From Verrucomicrobiota bacterium (GTDB lineage Bacteria > Verrucomicrobiota > Verrucomicrobiia > Opitutales > Opitutaceae), in NCBI GenBank assembly GCA_023386835.1, contig JAEWIY010000225.1, forward strand, positions 1 through 25,721: a stretch of 25,721 nucleotides of DNA. Direction: 5' to 3'. The notes beneath the pieces were generated by a model. That model was not told the DNA's origin, did not search any database, and worked only from the letters and a program-made list of their open reading frames with translations. Position numbers and translations under genes: made by a program. Below are positions 7,643-15,229 of this stretch, piece after piece; within the stretch, counting starts at the first letter, position 1; the number at the start of each line of letters is the position of its first letter.

Positions 7643-7756
7643 CGGAAGGCCGAGTTGGTGCACTCTGGCACGAACTTCGCCCGGGTAAAGTCAGCTCTAA
7701 CCATTACACGCCGGCGCCATAGGGCGGCACCGCGTGTTTTCCGCAGCACTGACGCA

Positions 7757-7777
7757 GCGGCCGAGACCTTCGGCCGC
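7757..7777 (-). terminator. Hairpin downstream of the stress flavoprotein gene
   Basis: Perfect 8-bp stem (7757-7764 with 7770-7777), 5-nt loop, located 24 nt past the minus-strand stop codon at 7802. There is no T-tract, so it is only a weak terminator candidate. Confidence 0.3.
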
Positions 7778-7801
7778 CCGGGTACATCCAACAACTAGAC
7801 C

Positions 7802-8299
7802 TTAAATGGGCGGTGCGCCTCCACCGGCGCGGCGGTCTTCCTCGCCGAACGCCGCGCGAGCGGCGTCAAACAGGAGCTTCATCCGCTTCTCCTCCGTATC
7901 CCAGTACTCGATATGGTGCGGTTGCACACGGAGCAGACGCAGGTCGGTGTCGTCCGGGCCCTCCGGAAACCAGATTCGCGCCAAGGGCGTCCACAACTCG
8001 GCGGCTTTGGCCGGGTCGTGTACAATCCCGGCGCGCCCCGACACCGCGAGGTAGCGGTGTCGCACGGGATCCACGTAGGTCAACGAGACTTCCTGCTCAC
8101 GTTCGATCTCTTCGACCTTGGTGGCGTTGGCGCGACTGAAAAACCAAAGTTCGGCCACGGAGACCGGGCGCAGCGTGCCCATTGGCCGGCTGTGCAGAAA
8201 ACCGTCCGAAGACACTGTCGTCAGCATCGCGACCTCGATATCCGAGGCCAACTCAACGAAGCGGTCCACCACGGACGGTGAACGGGTACGGGGAAGCAT
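7802..8299 (-). CDS. General stress protein 26-like pyridoxamine-phosphate-oxidase-fold protein
   Basis: 165 aa. A split-barrel flavin-binding fold is recognisable. The N-terminal helix is followed by IEVAMLTTVSSDGFLHSRPM (21-40), where the HSRPM strand is the usual family signature. LWFFSRANATKVEEI (51-65), VSLTYVDP (71-78), YLAVSGRAGIVHDP (83-96) and the ELWTPLARIWFPEGPDD motif (101-117) follow. The last two are typical of the GSP26/YdaG-type stress subgroup, which probably binds FMN or F420-like cofactors and not pyridoxamine phosphate. It is cytoplasmic. The Gly/Ala/Pro tail is unstructured. It stands 76 nt behind the DUF2383 gene, with an interspersed repeat between them. The start at 8299 is set by homology; the upstream in-frame sequence is translated repeat. 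Confidence 0.92.
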   Translation of the reverse strand: MLPRTRSPSVVDRFVELASDIEVAMLTTVSSDGFLHSRPMGTLRPVSVAELWFFSRANATKVEEIEREQEVSLTYVDPVRHRYLAVSGRAGIVHDPAKAAELWTPLARIWFPEGPDDTDLRLLRVQPHHIEYWDTEEKRMKLLFDAARAAFGEEDRRAGGGAPPI

Positions 8300-8309
8300 G
8301 GGGCAGAAA

Positions 8310-8356
8310 GAAAGAACGGAGCGGCGCTGCTCGCGACCGCTCCGCTCGGGGTGACA
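8310..8356. repeat. Degenerate 'CHPERS'-type interspersed palindromic repeat
   Basis: On the minus strand this begins TGTCACCCCGAGCGGAGCG and ends in an inverted copy, with an 8-bp stem (8317-8324 with 8337-8344, 12-nt loop). One frame reads CHPERSGREQRRSV, the tell-tale spurious peptide of a widespread GC-rich intergenic repeat in soil bacteria. It lies between the DUF2383 and GSP26-like genes. Confidence 0.6.
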
Positions 8357-8375
8357 TGGCAAAAGGGGACGCGAA

Positions 8376-8840
8376 TCAACGCGCCTTCTGGTAGATCGGG
8401 TTGTCGCGCAGATCGCGAACCGTGTCGTGGGCTGACTGGACCATCGCCGATTGACGCATGATGACTTCACGCGCGCGCATGTCGTCGATCTTCTCCAGCG
8501 CTTCGCGGTACGCCTGGACGGCGACGTCTTCACCGCGTTCGCACTCCGCCAACACGGCATGAGGTTCGTTCGATGACAAAGCGGCCTTCAGGTTGATCCA
8601 ACCGCGATGCACCGAGCCGGCGACGCTGCCGTGCTCCTTCGTCTCGCCGCCAAGTTCCTGAACCAACGCCCGCAACTCACGGATGAAGCCCGACCGTTGC
8701 TCCGAGAAGCGATTGAACACGGAGCGAAGCTCCGGATCCTTCGCATCATCCGCGGCAACTTGGAAGCCGTGCTCCCCGTCCTCGCACGTTTTGATCAGGT
8801 CGTTGAGTACATGAATGGTGGTATCGGTATGTGTTTTCAT
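8376..8840 (-). CDS. PA2169-family four-helix-bundle protein (DUF2383)
   Basis: 154 aa. The start pattern (HVLNDLIKTCEDGEHGFQVAADDAKDP, here residues 10-36) is diagnostic for the PA2169/DUF2383 group of ferritin-like proteins. Later helices carry RELRALVQELGGE (54-66), a GSVAGSVHRGWINLK turn (71-85), CERGEDVAVQAYREAL (100-115) and QSAHDTVRDLRD (135-146). Conserved Glu/Asp/His in these helices could bind metal, although the family's metal content is not something sequence can show. Members are induced in stress and stationary phase. The upstream 179 nt are open for regulation, and the GSP26-like gene follows 76 nt downstream, so co-transcription is possible. The start at 8840 is fixed by homology; no Shine-Dalgarno is seen. 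Confidence 0.92.
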   Translation of the reverse strand: MKTHTDTTIHVLNDLIKTCEDGEHGFQVAADDAKDPELRSVFNRFSEQRSGFIRELRALVQELGGETKEHGSVAGSVHRGWINLKAALSSNEPHAVLAECERGEDVAVQAYREALEKIDDMRAREVIMRQSAMVQSAHDTVRDLRDNPIYQKAR

Positions 8841-9019
8841 AATGAGATGAGGTTGCCGGTGCGGTTCGCCCGCACAGCCGTTTAACCGTCGTTTTGCTCG
8901 GGGCGTGCCAATCGGCGGATAAGCTCTAATTGGCTCGCTTATGGTAGCTTGGAACGGCACGCACGAACGGCCAATTTCCGGCCCGTTGCGAAATGCAGCG
9001 GGCTGGCCGCGCCTTCGGG

Positions 9020-10216
9020 TCAGTTTGCAGGCGGCTCGGCGCTGCGTTCTTCCGTTGTGTTGTCCGTTGCTGCCTCGCCGCCGCGTGAGGGCAGGCGCGT
9101 CAGGCCCTCGAGGCGTTCGCTGAGCGCTTGGACAAACCCGTGCCGGAGCAGGTTCGCGATCGTCGCCCAGAAACCGATGTCAGGGTCGCCCACTTCGCCG
9201 CTGAACGGGATGCGGGTGGCAAGCTGGTCGCGCGGTTTGTTCTTCACCAACGTGACGAGTGCGCTCACCAGCGTCTGCCACACCTTCTTGACGACGGGCT
9301 TCTCCTGGCCCGGCAGGTCGGCGAAGGACACTTCATCGAAGAACGGTTTCACGTAGCCTTCAAAAGCGCCGTCCTTCGCGCTCATCTCGGCCACCAGGCT
9401 AAACTGGCCGCGGGACACGTCGACGTTCGCGTGGGCCATCAGGTAGTCGTTCAAGGCGGGCAGATGCACGTCGTCGACCTTGAGCTGTAACTCGAACCGT
9501 GGCTGTCGCGCGAGCGGGTCGGCGGCGACATCCAGACGCACGCGCCCGCCGCCGACGGTCGTTCCCGTCGCGGTGATCACCGCCGGCAACTCGGTCCCTT
9601 CTTCGTCCGGGCGGTTGCGTAATCCTGTGGCCACGACAGACAATCCTTCGAACGACAGGTCCACCGGCGGATCGGAGAACGGATTCTGCAGCCGGATGCT
9701 GCCTCGATCCGCAACGAAGTGGGTGATCTCGATGGGGAACAAATCCTCGATGACGTCCTGCCAGGGTGGTTCATCCACCGGGGCGGCAGAAACGTCCTCG
9801 GGTGCCGGCACGAAGGTCAGTGTGATGTCGCGTGTTTTGATATCGCTCAGCACGCGGCCGCGCACGAGTTCCCTCCACGCCAGCGAGAAGTCGATCTCCC
9901 GCGCTTCAAGGAATGGCTCCAGGTGGTCGCCCACCCGGCGCTGCAGTTCGAGTTGATCAATCCGGTAGGCGCCGCGCCAGAGTTGCAGATCCACGTCCGC
10001 CACCCCGCCATGGTAACCATCGATGCGGCCCAAACGCTGGTTAATGCCATGCCGGATGACGAAAGGCGCCGCCAGCCGCGCGGCGCCGAGCAACGCCGCC
10101 AGCACGATCACTCCCCAGCCGCAGCGTCGCCACCACGGATGGGGTTGTCGGGTGTAGTTGAGGAGCCGGCGCAACGGCATGGGGAACGCGCGGTTTGTCC
10201 CGCGCGCGAGTGCCAT
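9020..10216 (-). CDS. AsmA/DUF748-like membrane-anchored protein
   Basis: 398 aa. One N-terminal transmembrane helix (about 33-53) is preceded by many Arg, giving an inside-to-outside signal anchor. A long periplasmic region rich in beta strands follows: ADVDLQLWRGAYRIDQLELQ (73-92), VRGRVLSDIKTRDITLTF (118-135), VDLSFEGLSVVATGL. This resembles DUF748 and the AsmA/TamB-like families that bridge the periplasm and act in lipid transport or envelope maintenance. The C-terminal 30 residues are charged and low in complexity. Family assignment is by pattern and is moderately sure; substrate or partner is unknown. Another in-frame ATG at 10180 is an equally good start, and neither has a strong ribosome-binding site. 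It is divergent from the SDR gene at 10305 with only 88 nt between. Confidence 0.8.
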   Translation of the reverse strand: MALARGTNRAFPMPLRRLLNYTRQPHPWWRRCGWGVIVLAALLGAARLAAPFVIRHGINQRLGRIDGYHGGVADVDLQLWRGAYRIDQLELQRRVGDHLEPFLEAREIDFSLAWRELVRGRVLSDIKTRDITLTFVPAPEDVSAAPVDEPPWQDVIEDLFPIEITHFVADRGSIRLQNPFSDPPVDLSFEGLSVVATGLRNRPDEEGTELPAVITATGTTVGGGRVRLDVAADPLARQPRFELQLKVDDVHLPALNDYLMAHANVDVSRGQFSLVAEMSAKDGAFEGYVKPFFDEVSFADLPGQEKPVVKKVWQTLVSALVTLVKNKPRDQLATRIPFSGEVGDPDIGFWATIANLLRHGFVQALSERLEGLTRLPSRGGEAATDNTTEERSAEPPAN

Positions 10217-10304
10217 GGACTGATCGGCCGCTTCGTGGTGCCGGAACCGCGTTGGCTTTGTCCGGTCGCTGCGCGGCAGCGCACCTCAACCCCGACGGGC
10301 CGAT

Positions 10305-11105
10305 ATGACGTTCTTCAAAGACATGCTGCAGGGCCGCACGGCCTTGGTCACAGGTGGTGGTTCCGGCATCGGCAAGGCGGCCGCCCTTGCGCTCGCCGCC
10401 GCGGGAGCGGAAGTGGCGGTGCTCGGCCGAACCCGGAACGAACTCGAGCAGGCGGTGCAGGAGATCGAGCGCGGAGGTGGTCGCGGCTTTGCCGTGGAAG
10501 CGGATGTCGCCGAAGTGGAGCCGATGCAGGCGGCCTTCGAATCGCTGAAACAACGTTGGGGACGACTCGACATCGTGCTCGCCAACGCGGGCATCAACGG
10601 CGTCTGGGCCGGACTCGACGAACTGGAGGTCGAAGATTGGGACAAGACCCTGCGGATCAACCTGCGCGGGACGTTTCTCACGGTGAAGTTTGCGGCGCCG
10701 TTGATGAAGGCGCGCGGCGGATCCATCATCGTCACGTCGTCGGTCAACGGGACGCGCATGTTCAGCAACACGGGTGCGTCCGCGTACGCGACGTCGAAGG
10801 CGGGGCAGGTGGCCTTCGCGCGCATGTGTGCGCTCGAACTCGCGCAGCACAAGATCCGGATCAACACCATCTGCCCCGGCTGGATTAAGACCAACATCGA
10901 CGACAGCACCGAGCACCGCGACGACCAGAATGATCTGCGACTGCCGGTGGAGTTTCCGGAAGGCGCGGTGCCGCTGACGCGCGGCAAGCCGGGGCGGGCG
11001 GAACAGGTCGGGCAACTCGTCTGTTTCCTCGCGTCCGACGCGGCGAGCCACATCACCGGCGCCGAGGTGTTCATCGATGGCGGCCAATCCCTCTTCCAAG
11101 GCTGA
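10305..11105 (+). CDS. Classical SDR-family NAD(P)-dependent oxidoreductase
   Basis: 266 aa, the usual size for a classical short-chain dehydrogenase. Cofactor motif TGGGSGIG at 16-23; LANAG with NAG at 94-96; catalytic Ser145/146, Tyr161 and Lys165 (YATSK); PGWIKT at 191-196; C-terminal GAEVFIDGG typical of tetrameric SDRs. Arg42/Arg44 at the end of the second strand (GRTR) suggest NADP preference. The substrate cannot be assigned. It is soluble. A DUF2934 gene follows after 21 nt and is probably co-transcribed. It is divergent from the DUF748-like gene, sharing an 88-nt control region. It resembles SDRs annotated as 3-oxoacyl-ACP reductase-like or glucose-dehydrogenase-like, but context gives no pathway. 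Confidence 0.93.
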   Translation: MTFFKDMLQGRTALVTGGGSGIGKAAALALAAAGAEVAVLGRTRNELEQAVQEIERGGGRGFAVEADVAEVEPMQAAFESLKQRWGRLDIVLANAGINGVWAGLDELEVEDWDKTLRINLRGTFLTVKFAAPLMKARGGSIIVTSSVNGTRMFSNTGASAYATSKAGQVAFARMCALELAQHKIRINTICPGWIKTNIDDSTEHRDDQNDLRLPVEFPEGAVPLTRGKPGRAEQVGQLVCFLASDAASHITGAEVFIDGGQSLFQG

Positions 11106-11126
11106 GCGACCGCCTGACTTTTTGCC

Positions 11127-11342
11127 ATGAGCAACCCAGATCCCCACACCCCGACGCACGACGAGATTTCCGCCCGTGCGCGTCAGCTTTGGCAGCAGGC
11201 CGGCAGTCCGGCCCAGCGCGACGAAGAATTTTGGTTGGCGGCTGAAGCCGAGCTGCGCAAGGACCGCGAACTCTCGGTCAAAACCGCCAGGGAGAACCCC
11301 AGCGGAAAGCGGAAGCCCGGCAAGGTCGCACCGCCTTCCTGA
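11127..11342 (+). CDS. DUF2934 small protein
   Basis: 71 aa. Residues 12-44 fit DUF2934: DEISARARQLWQQAGSP then DEEFWLAAEAELRK. The usual pattern is I..RAY.LWE..G.P.G....FW..AE..L. A basic Lys/Arg/Pro-rich tail follows. It is probably a small soluble protein, and its function is unknown. The family is widespread in soil proteobacteria and verrucomicrobia, often beside stress genes, nucleases or Ku/LigD loci. Here it lies 21 nt after the SDR stop in the same orientation. No clear ribosome-binding site is present, so translation may depend on the upstream gene. Confidence 0.88.
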   Translation: MSNPDPHTPTHDEISARARQLWQQAGSPAQRDEEFWLAAEAELRKDRELSVKTARENPSGKRKPGKVAPPS

Positions 11343-11401
11343 CGCGTCTCGGCAGAGCAGCCGGCTCGGCTTCGGTTTGACCAGCTCGCCGGTTCAGCGG
11401 T

Positions 11402-11426
11402 GTCACCGCCGCGTGGCGACGGTGAC
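11402..11426 (+). terminator. Hairpin after DUF2934
   Basis: 7-bp perfect stem (11402-11408 with 11420-11426) in the 261-nt gap between DUF2934 and the symporter. There is no T-tract. Apart from this hairpin I see nothing else definable in the gap. Confidence 0.3.
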
Positions 11427-11603
11427 GCGGTATCCCGTGCGCCCGTGTGGGTCGTGCATCGATCTCGCGCCGGCTCGTTTCCGTTTCTCCGTTAAACCAG
11501 CGGACGGCGCGCAGAAGAGCGCAGCAGACGCGCATCTTTAGGGATTGCGCCCGTTTTGGCGCGTCCGCGAAGTGGAGGCCTCCCCTTTACCCTCCCTTCT
11601 CTC

Positions 11604-13526
11604 ATGTCTGCCGTCGATCTGCTGGTGTTCATCGGGTTCGTTGTTGGTGTGGTGGCGTTGGGCCTCTGGCAAAGCCGGGGCGAAGCCAAAACGGGTGATG
11701 CCAGTGCGAGTGACTACTTTCTCGCGGGGCGTGGCCTGTCGTGGTGGCTGATCGGCTTCTCGCTCATCGCAGCCAACATCTCCACGGAGCAGTTCGTCGG
11801 CATGTCCGGCCAAGCGGCGGACTGGCTCGGCATGGCCATCGCGTCATACGAATGGATGGCGGCGATCACGCTGGTCGTGGTGGCGTTTGTCTTCCTGCCG
11901 ACGTTTCTCCGCTGCGGCATCTTCACGATCCCGGAGTTTCTGGAGCACCGCTACGGCTTCCTCTCCCGACTGATCATGGCGCTGGCCACGCTGGTCATCC
12001 TGGTCGGCGTCCCGACCGCGTCGGTCATCTTCTCAGGCGCCAAGGTCATCAGTGTCGCCTTCCAGGAAACGACGCTGCTGGGGCTTGATCTGGGCGATAT
12101 CACGACTGCGTGCTGGATCACGGGATTGCTCGCGGCGGCCTACGTTTTCGCCGGCGGCCTCAAGGCGTGCGCCTGGGCCGACTTGATCCAAGGCAGTGCG
12201 CTCATCCTTGGCGGCGCCATCATCGCCTACCTCGCGATGCAGGCGCTGGGTTCGGCCGACCCCACGGCGCTGGCGGCAACGGCGGCTGTACCGGGCAGCG
12301 TGACGCCGGACCAACTCGCACAGGCGGGCGCGATGGAGCGTTTCACCTTGCTCAACGGCGGTCCGGTGGAGGAGGGCGGCAAGCTTCACATGGTCCGCCC
12401 AGCGAGCGATCCGTCGATTCCGTGGACCGCTCTGGTCGTGGGCCTGTGGATCCCCAACTTTTTCTACTGGGGCCTGAACCAGTACATCGTGCAGCGCACG
12501 CTCGGTTCGCGTTCGCTCGCTGCCGGCCAGAAGGGCATCGTTTTTGCCGCGGGTTTGAAGCTGCTGATCCCGTTCGTCGTCGTGATCCCCGGCATCCTGG
12601 CGTACAATCTCTACAACGCGGACCTGCAGCGGGAGGCGGGACGCAAGAACGCGGCGATCATCGCCGAGTTCGAATCGGGCGCGGACAAGGCGTATCCATT
12701 TTCCGACAACTTCGCGCGCGCCAACCCGGAGATCGCCGCCCGCATCTTCGCGGCCAACGCGGAGAAGGCCGGCCAGGCCTCAACCGTGGCGCCGTCCGAC
12801 CCGCTCGAACTCGCGCAGGCCAACGCCGAGTTGGTCTCGACTGCTTCGGCGGCGGGGGTGAAACCGGCGGTGCGACTGGTCGGGTACGACTACGATGCGG
12901 CGTTCCCGACGCTGCTGCGCAACCTGCTCAAGCCGGGTTCGGGCCTGATGGGTTTTGTCTTCGCCGCGATCTTCGGCGCGGTCGTGAGCTCGCTCGCCTC
13001 GATGCTGAACGCCGCCTCGACGATCTTCGCGATGGATCTCTGGCACAAGGGACGCCCCTCCGCCGCCGCGCCCGAACTCGTGACCGTGGGGCGGGTGTGC
13101 GTGGTGGTCTTCGTCGTGATCGCCTGCCTCATCGCGCCGAGCCTCGGGCGACCGGAGTTCGGCGGAATCTTCACGTTCATCCAGGAGTTTCAGGGCTTCA
13201 TCAGCCCGGGCATCCTGGCAGTGTGCCTTTTCGGGCTTCTCGTGCCGAAGGCGCCGCGCTTCCTCGGGTGGTTCGGCATCCTGCTGAACGCCGCTCTGTA
13301 TGGGGTGTTCAAATACACGTTGCCGGTCGCGTTCCTTGACCGCATGGCCATCTGCTTCGGGATCGTCGTGGCCGCGCTGACGGTCGCGACGATCCTGCGG
13401 CCGCTGTCACAACCGGTCACGCTGCCGGTCAACGCGCGGTTCGACATGACCGGTTCCGCCGGGGCGAAGGTCTGGGGCGTGGTGGTCTGCGCTGCGACTG
13501 TCGCTCTCTACGTCATCTTCTGGTAA
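11604..13526 (+). CDS. Sodium/solute symporter (SSS/SLC5, SGLT-like)
   Basis: 640 aa with about 14 hydrophobic helices. The first helix starts at the N-terminus and is followed by DYFLAGRGLSWWLIGFSLIAANISTEQFVG (37-66), the SSS family hallmark with NISTEQ. GLNQYIVQRTLGSRS (290-304) is the conserved SGLT helix-7 region and SSLASMLNAAST (462-473) gives the sodium-site Ser residues. The likely role is sodium-driven uptake of a sugar, inositol or related organic solute. An unusual hydrophilic loop of about 100 residues (338-440), Ala/Glu/Asn-rich, is inserted between helices and may fold outside the membrane. The ATG at 11604 is supported by the membrane start; further upstream is not family-like. 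It stands alone, with no sugar-catabolic genes nearby. Confidence 0.94.
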   Translation: MSAVDLLVFIGFVVGVVALGLWQSRGEAKTGDASASDYFLAGRGLSWWLIGFSLIAANISTEQFVGMSGQAADWLGMAIASYEWMAAITLVVVAFVFLPTFLRCGIFTIPEFLEHRYGFLSRLIMALATLVILVGVPTASVIFSGAKVISVAFQETTLLGLDLGDITTACWITGLLAAAYVFAGGLKACAWADLIQGSALILGGAIIAYLAMQALGSADPTALAATAAVPGSVTPDQLAQAGAMERFTLLNGGPVEEGGKLHMVRPASDPSIPWTALVVGLWIPNFFYWGLNQYIVQRTLGSRSLAAGQKGIVFAAGLKLLIPFVVVIPGILAYNLYNADLQREAGRKNAAIIAEFESGADKAYPFSDNFARANPEIAARIFAANAEKAGQASTVAPSDPLELAQANAELVSTASAAGVKPAVRLVGYDYDAAFPTLLRNLLKPGSGLMGFVFAAIFGAVVSSLASMLNAASTIFAMDLWHKGRPSAAAPELVTVGRVCVVVFVVIACLIAPSLGRPEFGGIFTFIQEFQGFISPGILAVCLFGLLVPKAPRFLGWFGILLNAALYGVFKYTLPVAFLDRMAICFGIVVAALTVATILRPLSQPVTLPVNARFDMTGSAGAKVWGVVVCAATVALYVIFW

Positions 13527-13537
13527 GCCCGGGCACG

Positions 13538-13566
13538 CCACCGCCGCAACGCGCAGACGGCGGTGG
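13538..13566 (+). terminator. Hairpin after the sodium/solute symporter
   Basis: Perfect 8-bp stem (13538-13545 with 13559-13566), 13-nt loop, starting 12 nt past the symporter stop. There is no T-run. Its last base is also the first base of the palindrome at 13566, so termination and regulation may be linked. Confidence 0.4.
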
Positions 13567-13584
13567 TAGTGGAACCCGCACTAC
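13566..13584. promoter_or_regulatory. Spaced palindrome GTAGT-N9-ACTAC, copy 2
   Basis: Half sites 13566-13570 and 13580-13584, 9-nt spacer, 56 nt before the DUF6496 start codon. The exact half-site sequence and spacing are the same as in the copies at 2352 and 25142. Confidence 0.55.
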
Positions 13585-13640
13585 GGCGGACCGGACTCTC
13601 GGATGAACCGCGCGCGTTGACCGCGGTCGGTGGGCCTGTT

Positions 13641-13985
13641 ATGCCGACCAAAACAGCGAAGAAGCAGGCGAAACGCGCCAAGCGCCAAGGCAAGAAGCCG
13701 AGCACCCAGGCCGGTGCGTTCGTGCGTGAAGAGGTGGGGCGGTACAAGCGCGGCAAGGGCACGGCCAAGTCCCGCCGGCAGGCCGTGGCAATCGGCCTTT
13801 CCGAGGCCCGCCGCGAAGGCGTGAAGCTCGGCACACCGAAGAAAAAGAAGACATCCGCATCCACGCGGAAGAAGGCTGCGCGTGACGCCGCGGTGGGCCA
13901 GGGCCGTCGCAAGCCGTCACCGAAGCGTTCCGCCGCGGCCAAGAATGCGGCGCGGACGCGCGCCCGCAAGCGCACGTCGCGCTGA
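13641..13985 (+). CDS. DUF6496-domain basic protein
   Basis: 114 aa. The domain spans about 18-70: KKPSTQAGAFVREEVGRYKRG, then GTAKSRRQAVAIGLSEARREGVKL, the characteristic repeated STKQAIAIGLS.AR pattern of this DUF. From 71 on the protein is an extremely basic Lys/Arg/Ala tail like bacterial histone-H1 or AlgP-type DNA-binding tails. DNA or RNA binding is therefore plausible but inferred. The ATG at 13641 is chosen because the basic N-terminus begins there; an in-frame start at 13563 would add residues unlike the family. Copy 2 of the GTAG palindrome lies just upstream. It converges on the SDR at 14045, and ligD is the next plus-strand gene; DUF6496 is often seen near stress or NHEJ genes. 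Confidence 0.88.
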   Translation: MPTKTAKKQAKRAKRQGKKPSTQAGAFVREEVGRYKRGKGTAKSRRQAVAIGLSEARREGVKLGTPKKKKTSASTRKKAARDAAVGQGRRKPSPKRSAAAKNAARTRARKRTSR

Positions 13986-13989
13986 TTTT

Positions 13990-14039
13990 GATCTCAAATT
14001 TCAAATTTGAGATCTCAAATTCAGATGCGCGCAGCGCGC
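13990..14039. terminator. Overlapping AT-rich palindromes plus GC hairpin between converging genes
   Basis: A 12-bp perfect inverted repeat with a single central base (13990-14014) overlaps an 18-nt perfect palindrome (14004-14021), so three alternating copies of one arm can form two exclusive hairpins. A 6-bp GCGCGC hairpin (14027-14039) follows. It sits between the stop of DUF6496 (13985) and the stop of the minus-strand SDR (14045). Two-way termination is the simplest reading. Confidence 0.6.
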
Positions 14040-14044
14040 GCCAC

Positions 14045-15079
14045 TCAATCCAGTCCGCGCGGCAGGCTACGTTCGTGGCGATTGCGCGAGCTGATCAAAG
14101 CCGCTGCGGCGGCACTGGCGACGCCGATGATGGCGCCGGTGAGCACTGGGTGGAGCGACGCCTGCGTATAAAAACTCGTGCGCATGACGTGGCCGGGATG
14201 GTCACCGCGAACGCGGCCTCCGACGCCCGGCCGATGCAAGGCACCCTCCGGCTCCCGCGGCGGTTCCGAACGGACCTGTCCGCGCATCATGACCGTTGAG
14301 CCCACGCGATCCATTGCGCGAGGCAGGGTGCGGTTCATCAGGCTCATCGCGCGCGCTCCGCTGCCGACGTAGATGTCGCGTTTGACGTGCGTGGCCGCGT
14401 AGAGGATCGCGCGCGCCACTTCCTCCGGCCGGTACACGGGCGGCGGCAGCCCGGGCTCCTGTGGCAGGTAGTTGCGTGCATGTTGCGGGTAGGGCGTGTC
14501 GATGGCCGCCGGTTTGATCAAGGTGACGGAAATCGGCGCGCCTTCCTCTTCGAGCTCCATGCGCAGCGCGTCCGTGAAGCCCTTCACCGCATGTTTGGAG
14601 GCGCTGTACATGCCCTGCAATGGGATCGCCTGGTCGGAAAGCACGCTGCCCAGGTTGATCAAGGAGCCGCCGTTCAGGCGCAAGTGGGGCACGGCGGCGA
14701 GGGAACCGTTCACGACGCCCCAGAAGTTGGTCTGAAACAGCCGGTGGTTGTCGTCCTCGCTGACTTCCGTCAGCCGCCCGTAGATCGAGACGCCGGCGTT
14801 GTTGACCCACGTGTCGATGCCGCCGAACCGCGCCACCGCCTCGCTGGCCACGCGCTGCAGCTCGCCGCGTTCACCGACGTCAGCCGTGATGTGCATGGCC
14901 TCCCCACCGGCATCCTTGATCTCCTGCTCGATTGTGCCGAGCGCCTCGTCGTTGCGCGACACGAGCACCAATCGCGCTCCTTGTCGTGCCGCCATCCGGG
15001 CGGTAGCCAGGCCGATGCCACTCGATGCACCGGTGATGACGATCACTTGATCCCTGAGGGGTTTAAAATTGGGCTTCAT
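14045..15079 (-). CDS. SDR oxidoreductase with membrane-anchored C-terminal extension
   Basis: 344 aa, about 80 longer than a classical SDR. The Rossmann part occupies 1-245: TGASSGIG at 16-23, WVNNAG with NNAG at 93-96, catalytic Ser145, Tyr158 and Lys162 (YSASK), and KPAAIDTP after strand six. Arg42 in VLVSRN suggests NADP. After IYVGSGARAMSLMNRTLP (236-253) the chain continues with an Arg/Gly/Pro-rich linker and a hydrophobic segment at about 311-330 (PVLTGAIIGVASAAAAALIS) followed by basic residues. This would anchor it in the membrane. The group resembles YqjQ/DltE-like SDRs seen in stress loci. The substrate is unknown. It is divergent from ligD with a 150-nt shared region holding a 16-bp palindrome. 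Confidence 0.9.
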   Translation of the reverse strand: MKPNFKPLRDQVIVITGASSGIGLATARMAARQGARLVLVSRNDEALGTIEQEIKDAGGEAMHITADVGERGELQRVASEAVARFGGIDTWVNNAGVSIYGRLTEVSEDDNHRLFQTNFWGVVNGSLAAVPHLRLNGGSLINLGSVLSDQAIPLQGMYSASKHAVKGFTDALRMELEEEGAPISVTLIKPAAIDTPYPQHARNYLPQEPGLPPPVYRPEEVARAILYAATHVKRDIYVGSGARAMSLMNRTLPRAMDRVGSTVMMRGQVRSEPPREPEGALHRPGVGGRVRGDHPGHVMRTSFYTQASLHPVLTGAIIGVASAAAAALISSRNRHERSLPRGLD

Positions 15080-15137
15080 CGCGCAATCTATTCACCGAGG
15101 CGGGCGCTCACCATAGGGCTGATTGCGGGAGTCGTGA

Positions 15138-15153
15138 CCGGTGAGCTCACCGG
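15138..15153. promoter_or_regulatory. Perfect 16-bp palindrome between SDR and ligD (candidate operator)
   Basis: CCGGTGAG followed directly by its reverse complement, with no spacer. It lies 58 nt before the SDR start and 76 nt before the ligD start, central in the divergent region. A dimeric regulator controlling both genes is the likely explanation; a contiguous 16-bp palindrome is not expected by chance in so short a region. Confidence 0.4.
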
Positions 15154-15229
15154 GCGAGCGGGGATTGGGGACATCGCGTTGATCCTGGCCTCGCGCACCG
15201 GTCTCCCTCCGCCGGGTCTACGGGATTCG

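Noticed and set aside
8300..8560. An N-terminal extension of the GSP26-like protein
   Set aside because: It is translated repeat sequence (CHPERS) plus antisense of the DUF2383 gene end.
14387..15229. An upstream in-frame extension of LigD by 281 codons
   Set aside because: The extension is antisense to the SDR and unlike any LigD; family homology starts just after the ATG at 15230.
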